Shown here: one piece after another, positions 1 to 9,834 of the stretch | Layout: each line of letters starts with the position of its first letter | How positions within the stretch are numbered: the first letter of the stretch is position 1 | Origin: Vibrio alfacsensis | Lineage (GTDB): Bacteria; Pseudomonadota; Gammaproteobacteria; Enterobacterales; Vibrionaceae | Direction: 5' to 3' | Assembly (NCBI RefSeq): GCF_003544875.1 | Contig: NZ_CP032093.1 | Coordinates: 186,001 to 250,000, forward strand | Length of the DNA stretch: 64,000 nt | Position numbers and translations under genes: made by a program | The notes under the pieces: generated by a model | What the model saw: the letters and a program-made list of their open reading frames with translations, nothing else | Databases searched by the model: none | What the model was told of the DNA's origin: nothing

Positions 1-820
1 CATCACGATAATGATTCGCCACATCCTCTGCTTGTGTATCAAGTACACCAGACATTGCGAGATCACCATTTGGCTTTACGAGACCTTTGATAATAGGTGC
101 TAGATCGCGTAATGGACCGGCAAGAATGTTAGCAACAACCACGTCTGCAATTAATCCCTCAGGTTGGTTTTGAGGGAGGTAGACTTCTAGTTTATCAGCT
201 ACACCATTGCGTTCTGCGTTGTCACGAGAAGCCTGTAGTGCTTGAGGATCAATGTCGATCCCGATCACTTTTTCTGCGCCTAGTTTGATCGCTGCGATCG
301 CAAGGATGCCTGAGCCACAGCCGAAGTCGATAACTGTCTTACCTGAAAGGTCTAGACCCTCTAACCATTCAAGACATAATGCGGTTGTTGGGTGCGTACC
401 TGTGCCAAATGCTAAACCAGGATCCAGCATTACGTTAACCGCGTCAGGTTCTGGTACGTCACGCCAGCTTGGGCAAATCCATAGACGTTCACCAAACTTC
501 ATCGGGTGGAAGTTTTCCATCCACTCACGTTCCCAATCTTTGTCTTCTAGCTGTTCAACTTTGTAAGCAAAATCGTCTGCAAGCATACTGCTTGCTTTGA
601 TTTGTGTGATGATGAAGTCTGTGTCTGCTTCTGCATCGTACAATGCCAGAATATCAGTATCGCCCCATAAGCGAGTCTCGCCAGGTAGAGGTTCGAATAC
701 CGGTGTATCCTGCGCGTCTAAAAATGTTACAGACAGCGCGCCAGTCTCTTCCATTAGCATGTCGCCGATTAGCTCAGCGTTTTCATTGGTCGCGTTGAGT
801 TTGATTTGAATCCAAGGCAT
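1..820 (-). CDS. prmA: Ribosomal protein L11 methyltransferase PrmA, C-terminus beyond window
   Basis: This gene encodes the SAM-dependent enzyme that trimethylates ribosomal protein L11 in the cytoplasm. About 273 codons are readable from the ATG at 818-820, starting [16 protein letters not shown]. The methyltransferase core is visible: the L11-family segment [14 protein letters not shown], then the SAM-binding [15 protein letters not shown], and later [10 protein letters not shown], the catalytic-loop region. The family is usually about 295 residues, so roughly 20 C-terminal residues lie left of base 1. It is read in the same direction as accBC, which lies just upstream, but a terminator at 909-930 separates them. 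Identification is firm; only the end is missing. Confidence 0.95.
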   Translation of the reverse strand, partial: MPWIQIKLNATNENAELIGDMLMEETGALSVTFLDAQDTPVFEPLPGETRLWGDTDILALYDAEADTDFIITQIKASSMLADDFAYKVEQLEDKDWEREWMENFHPMKFGERLWICPSWRDVPEPDAVNVMLDPGLAFGTGTHPTTALCLEWLEGLDLSGKTVIDFGCGSGILAIAAIKLGAEKVIGIDIDPQALQASRDNAERNGVADKLEVYLPQNQPEGLIADVVVANILAGPLRDLAPIIKGLVKPNGDLAMSGVLDTQAEDVANHYRD

Positions 821-908
821 TTGTTTTTGCTCTCAAAGTGAATGAAGTGGCGCAGAGTTTACCAGAACTCTGCGATTTGTTTGAGTATAGATAGTATACA
901 AAACAAAA

Positions 909-930
909 ATGCCCACAGATGTGGGCATTT
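909..930 (-). terminator. Rho-independent terminator after accC
   Basis: A 9-bp stem (aatgcccac / gtgggcatt) with a 4-base loop is followed on the minus strand by a T-rich tail (tttttgtttt). It lies 20 bases past the accC stop and isolates accBC from prmA. Confidence 0.85.
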
Positions 931-950
931 ATCATGAGGTTAGTTATGGC

Positions 951-2294
951 TTATTGTAGGCCAAGCTTCTTCTCTAGGTAGTGAATGTTTGCACCACCAT
1001 GTTGGAAGTTCTCATCATTCATGATTGACTCTTGTAGAGTAACGTTGGTCTTGATGCCTTCAATGATCATCTCGCCTAATGCGTTCTTCATACGTGCAAT
1101 CGCTACATCACGGTTCTCACCGTACGTAATTAGTTTACCAATCATTGAATCGTAATGAGGTGGTACTGTGTAGCCTGTGTAGATGTGAGATTCCCAACGA
1201 ACACCCATGCCGCCAGGCGCGTGGAAGCGTTCAATCTTACCTGGTGAAGGTAGGAAACGTTCTGGGTCTTCTGCGTTGATACGACACTCAATCGCATGGC
1301 CGCGGATCTTGATGTCATCTTGAGTGAATGACAGTGGTTGACCTGCTGCTACGCGCAGTTGTTCTTTGATTAGGTCAACACCGGTAACCATTTCTGTTAC
1401 GGGGTGCTCAACCTGAATACGTGTGTTCATTTCGATGAAGTAGAATTCACCGTTCTCGTATAGGAATTCGAACGTACCTGCGCCGCGGTAGCCGATCTCT
1501 AGACATGCACGAGTACAACGTTCGCCGATGTACTTACGCATTTCTTCTGTGATACCTGGTGCTGGTGCTTCTTCAACAACCTTCTGGTGACGACGCTGCA
1601 TAGAGCAGTCACGTTCACCTAGGTGGATAGCGCCGCCTTGACCGTCAGCAATAACTTGTACTTCAACGTGACGAGGGTTTTCTAGGAATTTCTCCATGTA
1701 AACCATGTCGTTATTGAATGCCGCTTTTGCTTCTGCACGAGTCATAGCGATAGCTTGAACAAGGTCCGCTTCAGAACGTACAACACGCATACCACGGCCA
1801 CCGCCGCCACCAGAGGCTTTGATGATTACCGGGTAGCCGATACGCTTAGCGTGAGCTTTGTTTTTGTCTTCGTCGTTATCCAGTGGACCGTCAGAACCAG
1901 GTACACAAGGAACGCCGGCTTTTTTCATTGCGTTGATTGCTGACACTTTGTCACCCATCATGCGGATGGTGTCTGCTTTAGGACCAACGAAGATGAAACC
2001 GCTGCGCTCTACTTGTTCAGCAAAGTCTGCGTTCTCAGATAGGAAGCCGTAACCTGGGTGAATCGCAATCGCACCAGTCACTTCTGCTGCTGAAATGATA
2101 CGAGGGATGTTCAGGTAGCTGTCGATACCACGAGCAGGACCGATACATACGGTTTCATCTGCGAGCAGTACGTGCTTAAGATCGCGGTCAGCGGTTGAGT
2201 GAACAGCGACGGTCTTAATACCTAATTCTTTACAAGCGCGAAGGATACGAAGTGCAATTTCACCTCGGTTCGCGATGACTACTTTATCTAGCAT
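951..2294 (-). CDS. accC: Acetyl-CoA carboxylase, biotin carboxylase subunit
   Basis: AccC carboxylates the biotin carried by AccB using ATP and bicarbonate, the first half-reaction of malonyl-CoA synthesis for fatty acids. At 447 residues it matches the family length. It shows the N-terminal domain start ([18 protein letters not shown]), the glycine-rich ATP-grasp loop ([10 protein letters not shown]), and the catalytic segments [18 protein letters not shown] and [14 protein letters not shown] with the active-site Glu, Asn and Arg. It begins 14 bases after accB, so the two form the usual accBC operon, read leftwards and ended by the hairpin at 909-930. There is no sign of damage. Confidence 0.98.
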   Translation of the reverse strand: MLDKVVIANRGEIALRILRACKELGIKTVAVHSTADRDLKHVLLADETVCIGPARGIDSYLNIPRIISAAEVTGAIAIHPGYGFLSENADFAEQVERSGFIFVGPKADTIRMMGDKVSAINAMKKAGVPCVPGSDGPLDNDEDKNKAHAKRIGYPVIIKASGGGGGRGMRVVRSEADLVQAIAMTRAEAKAAFNNDMVYMEKFLENPRHVEVQVIADGQGGAIHLGERDCSMQRRHQKVVEEAPAPGITEEMRKYIGERCTRACLEIGYRGAGTFEFLYENGEFYFIEMNTRIQVEHPVTEMVTGVDLIKEQLRVAAGQPLSFTQDDIKIRGHAIECRINAEDPERFLPSPGKIERFHAPGGMGVRWESHIYTGYTVPPHYDSMIGKLITYGENRDVAIARMKNALGEMIIEGIKTNVTLQESIMNDENFQHGGANIHYLEKKLGLQ

Positions 2295-2308
2295 AAGGCA
2301 AGCCCCGC

Positions 2309-2773
2309 TTATTCGATTACAACGAGTGGTTGGTCGAATTCAACTGGTTGGCCGTCTTCAACTAGGATTGCAGTTACCACACCTGATTTGTCCGCCTCGA
2401 TCTGGTTCATCATCTTCATTGCTTCAACGATACATAGCGTGTCGCCAGCATTCACACTTTGACCAACTTCAATGAATGATTTTGAATCAGGACTTGGAGA
2501 ACGGTAGAAAGTACCCACCATTGGAGAAAGAACTTGGTGACCTGCAGGTACTGCTGCTGGAGCTTCAGCTGCCATTGCTGGCACATCGGCTACTGGTGCA
2601 ACCGCTGGAGCAGGTGCTGCTACTGGAGCTGCTGCGTAGTGAACTGGTGCTGGAGCTGCGATTGTGCCGTGACGACTGATTCGTACCGACTCTTCACCTT
2701 CAGAAATCTCTAGCTCAGCAATGCCAGACTCTTCAACTAACTCAATTAGCTTTTTGATTTTACGAATATCCAT
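2309..2773 (-). CDS. accB: Biotin carboxyl carrier protein of acetyl-CoA carboxylase
   Basis: AccB carries biotin on a lysine and shuttles carboxyl groups between AccC and the AccA/AccD carboxyltransferase. The 154 residues divide into a short helical N-terminus ([17 protein letters not shown]), an Ala/Pro-rich flexible linker around residues 38-78, and a C-terminal biotinyl domain. The domain holds the EAMKM signature, with the biotinylated lysine near residue 120. The start has a purine-rich site (aaagaaaag) just upstream. aroQ lies 59 bases upstream in the same direction, so aroQ-accB-accC may be one transcript. Confidence 0.98.
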   Translation of the reverse strand: MDIRKIKKLIELVEESGIAELEISEGEESVRISRHGTIAAPAPVHYAAAPVAAPAPAVAPVADVPAMAAEAPAAVPAGHQVLSPMVGTFYRSPSPDSKSFIEVGQSVNAGDTLCIVEAMKMMNQIEADKSGVVTAILVEDGQPVEFDQPLVVIE

Positions 2774-2832
2774 CTTTTCTTTCTCTTTTATCTTGTGATT
2801 AAGACAACCCAGTGGGCTGCAGAGTGTTTGGT

Positions 2833-3282
2833 TTACTTTGCCTGCAATTTTGCGATTGCAGCAGACAAAGCGAATTCATAACCTTGTGCACCTAGCCCAC
2901 AAATCACCCCTTCCGCTTTATCAGACAGATAAGAGTGATGACGAAACGGTTCACGCGCGTGAACGTTTGATAGGTGCACTTCAATAAATGGGATGGCAAC
3001 GCCAAGTAATGCATCACGTAGGGCAACACTGGTATGCGTGAAAGCCGCTGGGTTTATGATAATGAAGTCCACTTTGCCATATGCAGCATGGATAGCTTCA
3101 ATCAGTTCGTACTCACGATTCGATTGCAGGTGTTCAAGCTCAACGCCAGAGTTGTGAGCCTGTTCAGTCAATGCGTCAACAATCTGTGCTAGGGTCTTGT
3201 TACCATAGTGTGTTGGTTCTCGTAGGCCTAATAGATTAAGATTTGGCCCATTTAGAACTAGAATCCGTGACTTTGCAGGCAT
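2833..3282 (-). CDS. aroQ: Type II 3-dehydroquinate dehydratase
   Basis: This enzyme dehydrates 3-dehydroquinate to 3-dehydroshikimate in the shikimate pathway, using the type II (dodecameric, enolate) mechanism. The 149 residues match the family. Motifs seen are [14 protein letters not shown] at the N-terminus, with the catalytic tyrosine soon after (the YGN segment), [18 protein letters not shown] in the middle, and [19 protein letters not shown] near the C-terminus with the catalytic His and the substrate-binding Arg. It lies immediately upstream of accBC on the same strand, the common gammaproteobacterial order, which suggests co-transcription. Confidence 0.97.
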   Translation of the reverse strand: MPAKSRILVLNGPNLNLLGLREPTHYGNKTLAQIVDALTEQAHNSGVELEHLQSNREYELIEAIHAAYGKVDFIIINPAAFTHTSVALRDALLGVAIPFIEVHLSNVHAREPFRHHSYLSDKAEGVICGLGAQGYEFALSAAIAKLQAK

Positions 3283-3526
3283 TATGTTGCTATCTTCCTA
3301 TAACGTGAGTAGAACGTTTATATTCCCAAATATACGATAATTCAGCACGATTTTTGTTAAAACCGAGCAAATTTTAAAAAATCGACCAAGATTATAGCTA
3401 ATTCACAGCAATTAGCAGCAATTTACTGGTCTAATCTCCCAATAACGCCCACCGTTTCTGCAACCAAGTTAACAAAAACAACATAATTACCACGTCGTTT
3501 TTAGGGGTTCTTCTGTGTCTACTGCA
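3283..3526. other. Intergenic region upstream of aroQ-accBC
   Basis: This AT-rich stretch between aroQ and the acs terminator must carry the aroQ/accBC promoter for leftward transcription. I see no clear -35/-10 pair, no coding frame and no convincing operator. Confidence 0.4.
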
Positions 3527-3558
3527 CAAAAAAGCCGCCATATTGAATGGCGGCTTTT
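3527..3558 (-). terminator. Rho-independent terminator after acs
   Basis: The stem gccgcca/tggcggc with a short loop (ttgaa) is flanked by A- and T-runs. On the minus strand it is followed by tttttt, 30 bases after the acs stop. Confidence 0.85.
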
Positions 3559-3588
3559 AAGGCTTACTGTCTAAAACGGGGCTGAGCG

Positions 3589-5541
3589 TTATGCCAGTTC
3601 CGCTTTTTCAGCGATCAATTTGTCTACTACGCTTGGGTCTGCCAGTGTTGAAGTATCACCTAGGTTGCTAGTATCTCCAGTGGCAATCTTACGCAGGATA
3701 CGACGCATGATCTTACCTGAGCGCGTTTTTGGTAGAGAGTCAGTCCAATGTAAAACATCTGGTGTTGCGATAGGGCCAATCTCTTTGCGTACCCAGTCTT
3801 TCACTTCTTTATGCAATTCAGCCGATGGGAACTCGCCATCATTAAGTGTGACGTAAGCGTAAATTGCCTGACCTTTGATGTCATGAGGAATGCCCACAAT
3901 CGCTGCTTCTGCGATCTTATCGTGTGCAACCAGGGCGGATTCAATTTCTGCCGTACCCATTCGGTGACCGGATACGTTCAGCACGTCATCAACACGGCCA
4001 GTAATCCAATAGTAGCCATCTTCGTCACGACGTGCGCCATCACTGGTGAAGTACATGCCTTTAAAGGTTGAGAAGTAGGTTTGCTCGAATCGTTCGTGAT
4101 CGCCATACACCGTGCGCATTTGACCAGGCCATGAATCGAGAATGACCAAGTTCCCCTCTGCCGCAGTCTCTTCAATGATGTTACCCATGTTATCAACAAG
4201 GGCAGGTTGCACACCAAAGAATGGACGAGTTGCAGAGCCTGGTTTTAGATCTGTGGCTCCAGGTAGTGGGGCAATTAAAATACCACCCGTTTCGGTTTGC
4301 CACCAAGTATCAACGATAGGTGACTTTTCGTTGCCAATAGTTTTGTAGTACCACTCCCACGCTTCAGGGTTGATTGGTTCACCAACGGAACCCATGACAC
4401 GTAGGCTTGAACGAGATGTGCCGGCAACCGCTTCATTTCCTTTCGCCATCAGTGCGCGAATAGCCGTTGGTGCGGTATAAAGAATGTTAACTTGGTGTTT
4501 ATCGACCACTTCACTCATACGTGCTGTGCTTGGGTAGTTTGGTACACCCTCGAACAAAATGGTTTTGGCGCCGTTTGCAAGAGGGCCATAAATTAGGTAA
4601 GTATGACCTGTGATCCAACCTACATCTGCCGTACACCAGAATGTCTCACCCTCTTGATAATCAAACACGTATTTAAATGTCATAGTCGCATAGACGAGGT
4701 AGCCACCAGTGGTGTGCAATACACCTTTTGGTTTGCCTGTTGAGCCTGATGTGTAAAGGATGAATAGAGGGTCTTCGGCTTTCATCTCTTCCGGTGGACA
4801 TACATCAGAAACAACGGCGGTTGCTTCATGCCACCAAACATCACGATGCTCATGCCATTCAATATCACCACCCGTGCGCTTTAGTACCACTACTTTTTCT
4901 ATCGTTTTTACTTCAGGATTTGTCAGGGCTTCATCGACATTTTTCTTTAGAGGAACCGCGCGACCGCCTCGAACGCCTTCATCAGCGGTAATGACGACTT
5001 TTGAATCAGAGTCAATGATGCGTCCTGATAGTGCCTCTGGAGAAAAACCGCCAAAAACGACGGTATGGACAGCGCCGATTCGAGTACATGCCAGCATTGC
5101 AACGGCAGCTTCAGGAACCATCGGCATGTAAAGACAAACGACGTCACCTTTTCGTACGCCTTGTTGTTTGAGTGCGTTAGAAAATTTACATACTTCTTTG
5201 TGCAGTTCATTGAATGTTAGTGTTTTGTCGTCAGCAGGGTCGTCGCCCTCCCAGATGATTGCGACCTCATCGCCACGTTCGGCAAGGTGACGATCAATAC
5301 AGTTTGCAGACACGTTCAGTGTGCCGTCTTCGAACCAACGAATATCGACGTGGCCAGTATCAAAAGAGGTGTTTTTTACTTGAGTGAATGGTTTTATCCA
5401 ATCGACGACTTTGCCGTGTTCACTCCAGAAGCCCTCAGGGTCGGTGACTGACTGCTGATACATGGCTAGGTAAGTGTCATTATCCGCATGCGTATGATTT
5501 TTAATATTTTCTTTTACCGGATAAACGTGGGCTTCGCTCAT
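3589..5541 (-). CDS. acs: Acetyl-CoA synthetase (AMP-forming)
   Basis: Acs activates acetate to acetyl-CoA through acetyl-AMP and is the high-affinity route for acetate scavenging. I place the start at the ATG at 5539-5541, preceded by aggagag, giving 650 residues ([16 protein letters not shown]...). The longer frame to 5613 adds 24 atypical residues and lacks a better ribosome site. Motifs are the P-loop [12 protein letters not shown], the adenylate-forming core WWQTETGG, and the C-terminal [11 protein letters not shown], whose lysine is the acetylation switch of the family. It is the target of the acetate switch in Vibrio (known from V. cholerae CrbS/CrbR), and both regulators lie in this window. 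Confidence 0.98.
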   Translation of the reverse strand: MSEAHVYPVKENIKNHTHADNDTYLAMYQQSVTDPEGFWSEHGKVVDWIKPFTQVKNTSFDTGHVDIRWFEDGTLNVSANCIDRHLAERGDEVAIIWEGDDPADDKTLTFNELHKEVCKFSNALKQQGVRKGDVVCLYMPMVPEAAVAMLACTRIGAVHTVVFGGFSPEALSGRIIDSDSKVVITADEGVRGGRAVPLKKNVDEALTNPEVKTIEKVVVLKRTGGDIEWHEHRDVWWHEATAVVSDVCPPEEMKAEDPLFILYTSGSTGKPKGVLHTTGGYLVYATMTFKYVFDYQEGETFWCTADVGWITGHTYLIYGPLANGAKTILFEGVPNYPSTARMSEVVDKHQVNILYTAPTAIRALMAKGNEAVAGTSRSSLRVMGSVGEPINPEAWEWYYKTIGNEKSPIVDTWWQTETGGILIAPLPGATDLKPGSATRPFFGVQPALVDNMGNIIEETAAEGNLVILDSWPGQMRTVYGDHERFEQTYFSTFKGMYFTSDGARRDEDGYYWITGRVDDVLNVSGHRMGTAEIESALVAHDKIAEAAIVGIPHDIKGQAIYAYVTLNDGEFPSAELHKEVKDWVRKEIGPIATPDVLHWTDSLPKTRSGKIMRRILRKIATGDTSNLGDTSTLADPSVVDKLIAEKAELA

Positions 5542-5610
5542 GGCTTCTCTCCTTGTGCCTATAATTCTCGACCTGAGTCTTTTGTAGGGCGGTTTCACGC
5601 TCTTTGTTGT

Positions 5611-5642
5611 CAATTGAATAAAGAACCAATTGAATTAAGAAC
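5611..5642. repeat. 16-bp tandem direct repeat upstream of acs
   Basis: Two adjacent copies, caattgaataaagaac and caattgaattaagaac, differ at one base. They lie 70-101 bases upstream of the acs start codon, inside the presumed acs promoter. A direct repeat of this period (about 1.5 helical turns) could be an activator site, and CrbR is the obvious candidate, but no binding evidence can be read from sequence alone. Confidence 0.6.
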
Positions 5643-5776
5643 GTTGCTGTGCGTATAACTGTCCGTCACAGCGGTTATTTCTACAATTAGACTTTAGGAT
5701 GAGAGCGAGTGATGTGCTGAAAATTTGCGGAAATAAACCAGATTCTGGGAGGTCGGTCGAAAGTGTATTATCGAGA

Positions 5777-6409
5777 TTATTGGGTGTACGGTACGCTAAA
5801 TTTTGGTAAGTCACCTTTCGTGAGGCGCACATATACTAACGCGGCAGACTTAGCATCTTGCAGGGCATCATGTTTGTCTTGAATCGGCAGTTCAAGGTGC
5901 TTACAAATTGCATCAAGACTTAAGTCGAAGTAGGCGTTGGGCAAATGACGTTCGAGCTTGTCGTGATAAATCTGGCTCACTTCGATGAGAGGGTTCGGTA
6001 GTGGGAAGCCTAAATGCCTCAGACAGGCGAGGTCGAGGATTTTTTTGTCGTAACGGATGTGATAGCCAACCAGAGGTCGATTGCCGATAAAGTCGAGTAG
6101 CTTGATGAGCGCTTCTTTTTCACTGATGCCATCCACCAAATCTTGGTGGCGGATATGGTGAATCTTTACCGAGCCTGAATCGAGTGATTGTGGAGCGCGC
6201 AGTCGGACTTCGAACGGTTTGCTGGTGATGATGCGATTGTCGATGATTTTGGTCGCAGCGATGGTAACCAGCTCGGCACGATTCGGGTCCAAGCTGGTGG
6301 TTTCGCAATCGAGAGAGACAAATTCGCTTTTTTGCGGCGAACAAAACAGTGACTGATAAGGTGATCCTTTCAGCTTGTGGTGCCAGTATTTCCGTTGTAG
6401 CCAATTCAT
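5777..6409 (-). CDS. DnaQ-fold 3'-5' exonuclease
   Basis: A 210-residue DEDDh exonuclease. The first acidic pair is in VSLDCETTSLDP (near residue 34), a middle motif is IHHIRHQDLVDG, the third acidic residue is in LVGYHIRYDKKIL, and the final His/Asp motif is HDALQDAKSAALVYV. All catalytic positions are present, so it should be active on 3' ends. It resembles the Pol III epsilon fold but is a stand-alone protein. It follows the CBS/DUF294 gene by 34 bases and is probably co-transcribed with it. This pair often accompanies acs/actP genes; its substrate and link to acetate metabolism are unknown to me. Confidence 0.88.
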   Translation of the reverse strand: MNWLQRKYWHHKLKGSPYQSLFCSPQKSEFVSLDCETTSLDPNRAELVTIAATKIIDNRIITSKPFEVRLRAPQSLDSGSVKIHHIRHQDLVDGISEKEALIKLLDFIGNRPLVGYHIRYDKKILDLACLRHLGFPLPNPLIEVSQIYHDKLERHLPNAYFDLSLDAICKHLELPIQDKHDALQDAKSAALVYVRLTKGDLPKFSVPYTQ

Positions 6410-6443
6410 CCCTGTTACCTCTTGTCTTATTTGCTAAAAGACT

Positions 6444-8270
6444 CTAATCACGGATTTGGTAGTGGAAGCCCAAGAATTGTTTGAACTTCTTCACCACATG
6501 CAAGCTGTGGCGCAATAAGTCTCGCTCTGTCCTGTCTAACTGCTTGATGTCGATGTTATTCAGCGCTTCTTGTTTGCTCAATTGTTGGTTGAGGCGAAGC
6601 TTGAAGAACAGTTTGAGTGCTTCATTTAGGTTATCAGCCGTCTCTGCTTCCAAAATACGTTTGTGTCTCAGTGCCTCTATGCGTTCAAAGGTGTTCTTTT
6701 CTTCAATTGCATACTCTAATGATAGAGTGCGAATACCATGTACGATTGGGAAGATGCCGCCACGCTTAATATCTAGCCCATTCTTAGCACTTTTTACGTT
6801 ACCAAATAGAGTAAGAGGCACGGAAAATTGCAGAGCAGGGCGAGTGAAATCAGACAGAATCAACATGCGATCTTCCATGCTGTCTCTGAGGTGCTTGGCG
6901 ATAGGCGTGAGAAGATCTCGATTGCCTGCGACCGCGTGAGCATCACTGAATATGGCTAAATCCATGATTTGTTCAGGCTGTGCTTTAGCAATCCAATTAT
7001 CGATAGTTTTAATCCATTCTTGCTGCGTTCTGACCCACTTCGGATTGTTAACCATCACTTTACCAGGACAGAGTGGATAGCCAAGTTGCTGCAAGGTGTG
7101 CGTTAGGTTTTGCATTACGGCGGTACAATGTTCCCATTCCAAACCATCTTGAATAATCAATGCATTATCTTGGTCAGTCTTAAGGATTTGTTCACCACGC
7201 CCCTCAGAACCTAGGACAATCAAGCAACAGTGGTCGTGCAATGCTGGTGGTACGACAAGCTCAAACGCTTTCTCTATGATTTGTTCGTTGACTGCGGATA
7301 TCAGCTCCATGATGAAGCGAGTACGTATGCCGTTGGTCAGCAAGCTGTCCACCAACTGACGTTGTCGGTTTGAAGCCATTGCAAGCTCTTCTACGCTGCT
7401 TGCTCTTGCGATACTGAGTGTCAGTACGTGAGAGTGCGTTGAGAAAGCACTGAGGATCTGAGTCATATCTAACATGCCGATGGCTTCGTTTCCATCGCAT
7501 ACCATCAGACGCTTCATGCGATTTCGTGTCATGGTGATCATGGCATTAAATAGGAAATCGCCCTCATCGACGTGATAGACCGGGAATGTAGCGATATCAT
7601 TTACTGGGGTGTCAAGGTGATGCCCATCTAACATGACGGCATGCAACATGTTAGTTCGAGTGACAATAGCATAGGGGTGTGCCGATGGATATTGATCCAG
7701 ACGTGGGTCATCTGGATTGAGTTGTACCAATGCGGCATCTATACCATTGTCTTTCAGTGTTCTTGTTACTTCATTGATGGGGGTGTATGGTGCCAGTAGC
7801 ATCGGAGGATGGTAAATGCTGCTATCGACTTTCGTCAAAATGAACTCAGCGAGGTTTTGTTGCTGTTGCGCAGCTTCAATCAATATTTGTCGTTTTGATA
7901 GGTTATTATCGAAGTAAGCCGCAAATTGACCATTTTCATTATACAGTTCAAGAAAGGCATCCTTAGGTAACAAGTAGGAAAGTGTATCTTCTAGTGCCAC
8001 ATATTGATGACGTACACCATCTTCAAATAAGGAACGTACATCAAACATGTCATCATTAGCGTAGTGAGCAAATACTTCACTACGGTCTTTTGAACGCTCT
8101 TCCACAGCGCCTTTAATGAGAATGTGCAAATGAGGGTTGTCTTGCCCACAAGCTAAGATGACATCTCGCGTTCGATAGTAGGCCACATCTAGAGATGAAC
8201 GCAGCCGATTTTGTTGCGCTTCAGTTAGGCGGTCGAACGGTGGAGATTGCATATTAAATTTGTCAGGCAT
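6444..8270 (-). CDS. cNMP-binding/CBS/DUF294 nucleotidyltransferase-like protein
   Basis: A 608-residue cytoplasmic multidomain protein with three parts. Residues about 15-130 look like a cyclic-nucleotide-binding-type beta barrel. Residues about 150-280 are a CBS pair, with typical segments such as PYAIVTRTNML and GNEAIGMLDMTQIL. From about 320 onward is a DUF294 putative nucleotidyltransferase with LGSEGRGEQILKTDQDNALI, where the Gly-Ser and Asp-x-Asp pattern of the fold is intact, followed by the helical DUF294 C-terminal domain. Family members sit beside acetate transport and activation genes in many proteobacteria. A ligand-sensing regulatory role is inference. The start has aggtg upstream. 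Confidence 0.87.
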   Translation of the reverse strand: MPDKFNMQSPPFDRLTEAQQNRLRSSLDVAYYRTRDVILACGQDNPHLHILIKGAVEERSKDRSEVFAHYANDDMFDVRSLFEDGVRHQYVALEDTLSYLLPKDAFLELYNENGQFAAYFDNNLSKRQILIEAAQQQQNLAEFILTKVDSSIYHPPMLLAPYTPINEVTRTLKDNGIDAALVQLNPDDPRLDQYPSAHPYAIVTRTNMLHAVMLDGHHLDTPVNDIATFPVYHVDEGDFLFNAMITMTRNRMKRLMVCDGNEAIGMLDMTQILSAFSTHSHVLTLSIARASSVEELAMASNRQRQLVDSLLTNGIRTRFIMELISAVNEQIIEKAFELVVPPALHDHCCLIVLGSEGRGEQILKTDQDNALIIQDGLEWEHCTAVMQNLTHTLQQLGYPLCPGKVMVNNPKWVRTQQEWIKTIDNWIAKAQPEQIMDLAIFSDAHAVAGNRDLLTPIAKHLRDSMEDRMLILSDFTRPALQFSVPLTLFGNVKSAKNGLDIKRGGIFPIVHGIRTLSLEYAIEEKNTFERIEALRHKRILEAETADNLNEALKLFFKLRLNQQLSKQEALNNIDIKQLDRTERDLLRHSLHVVKKFKQFLGFHYQIRD

Positions 8271-8506
8271 GGAAGCACCTACATATGATGGGAATACTCT
8301 TTAAGTCTGACAACTTTCTTCAGTGAAGCCAGACGACTTTGGTCTAAATCGATGTAATCTATTTTTGCTGAAATCATGTCTCATAGAGGAAATAGGAAAG
8401 GGCCGATTCTTCCCTTTTTCTGTGACACATTGCGATCCATAATCCACCCTCCCAATCGTTTACGTGACGAAACTTGTTTGTTTTTGCCGTTTTTAGGATG
8501 TCAGTG

Positions 8507-9697
8507 ATGTTGAAACCCTCTCCGTATGGCTGGATTTCCCAGTATTTTCTCGGATTCTTTTTTGCATATGGCGTATACCTGCCATTTTGGTCGTTGTGGT
8601 TTAAAGAGCAGGGTGTCTCTGCAACAGACATCGGTTTACTTGTGGGTCTTGGTTTAGCTACGCGTTGCGTCGCGAATATGGTGATTACACCACGAGTGCA
8701 TAAAGTCGAACACTTAATGCCAGCATTGCGTTGGTTAAGTTTTGCAGCCCTTATCTTTGTTGGATTTCACTTTTTCACTGGTGGTAATTTTTGGCTAATG
8801 GCGTTAGTGACCGTATTGTTTAACCTTTGTTGTGGCCCGGTGGTTCCGTTATCGGATGCGATGGCGAATTACTATTCTCGTTTGAAAATGCTCGACTATG
8901 GCCGTACTCGTCTATGGGGCTCTGTTGCGTTTATCGCAGGCTCTACCGTAGTGGGTTACTTAGTGGCAGAGTTTGGCTCTGACATGATCCTATACACGGC
9001 GATGGTTGGTGTTTTCATTTCATTGCTGCTTGCGATGCGAAACACAAATCCAATGCCAGTGACCCAGAGTGGTCAACATACGCAACGCCCCAAGCTATCG
9101 GCATTATTAACAGACAAACCTGTTGTGAAATTTCTTGTATTGGTTGCATTGATTCAAGGGAGTCATGCGGCTTACTACGGCTTTAGTGCCATTCATTGGA
9201 AAGCCGCAGGTCACTCTGAAAATGTGATTGGCTATTTGTGGAGCTTAGGTGTCGCGGCAGAAGTCGCCGTTTTTGCGTTTAGTAAGCGTTTATTTGCAGG
9301 TTGGGCATTACGATCGTTATTTGTCGTCGCAGCGGGTGGTGTGATGTTGCGATGGGGAATGACGGCAGCAACTACATCAATTTTTGCGTTAGTTCTAGTT
9401 CAATTGCTTCATGGCGTGACGTTTGCCACTGCCCACATTGCCGCGATTCAATACATTCAGAATTCTGCAGAAAACAAGATGGTGGCATTGCAAGCGCTGT
9501 ATAACGCAATTCCATTGGGTGCTGTTATTGCACTTATGACTGTGATCAGTGGCTGGGGGTATGAGCATTGGGGGGCGAATATTTTCTGGGTTATGGCGTC
9601 TATGGGCTTCTTTGCATTGTTCATTAAAGTCGAACCTCAAGATGCTCAGCGTAACATCGTCGATGTATCAGAAAATGCAGCAGAAGCACAGAATTAA
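8507..9697 (+). CDS. MFS transporter, 3-phenylpropionate-permease (HcaT)-like family
   Basis: A 396-residue inner-membrane carrier with about 12 hydrophobic segments. The N-terminus (SPYGWISQYFLGFFFAYG) and the LRWLSFAALIFVG region fit the nucleoside/HcaT-like MFS group. I take the ATG at 8507 as the start because aggatg precedes it; an ATG at 8498 and a TTG at 8474 are also in frame. It is divergent from the CBS/DUF294 gene and ends in a strong terminator before crbS, so it is its own unit. Substrate unknown; given the neighbours, an organic acid is only a guess. Confidence 0.82.
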   Translation: MLKPSPYGWISQYFLGFFFAYGVYLPFWSLWFKEQGVSATDIGLLVGLGLATRCVANMVITPRVHKVEHLMPALRWLSFAALIFVGFHFFTGGNFWLMALVTVLFNLCCGPVVPLSDAMANYYSRLKMLDYGRTRLWGSVAFIAGSTVVGYLVAEFGSDMILYTAMVGVFISLLLAMRNTNPMPVTQSGQHTQRPKLSALLTDKPVVKFLVLVALIQGSHAAYYGFSAIHWKAAGHSENVIGYLWSLGVAAEVAVFAFSKRLFAGWALRSLFVVAAGGVMLRWGMTAATTSIFALVLVQLLHGVTFATAHIAAIQYIQNSAENKMVALQALYNAIPLGAVIALMTVISGWGYEHWGANIFWVMASMGFFALFIKVEPQDAQRNIVDVSENAAEAQN

Positions 9698-9757
9698 GCT
9701 TCTGTGACAGAGATTAAAAACTAACCTTTGTCTCTATTGTGAAAGCAGTGTTAAATG

Positions 9758-9788
9758 AAACCTCTCCCTTACGGAGAGGTTTTTTTTG
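9758..9788 (+). terminator. Rho-independent terminator after the MFS gene
   Basis: A 10-bp stem (aaacctctcc / ggagaggttt) with a 5-base loop is followed by a run of T. It lies just upstream of crbS, so crbS must have its own promoter between about 9789 and 9834 or depend on read-through. Confidence 0.9.
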
Positions 9789-9834
9789 TGCCTTTAAAAT
9801 CACGAATGGCAACAGAGAGAAGAAAGGATATCGA

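Noticed and set aside
4760..5131. Long antisense frames opposite acs, frdA, groEL, accC and similar genes
   Set aside because: They are shadows of strongly biased codon use in the real genes; no ribosome sites or family matches.
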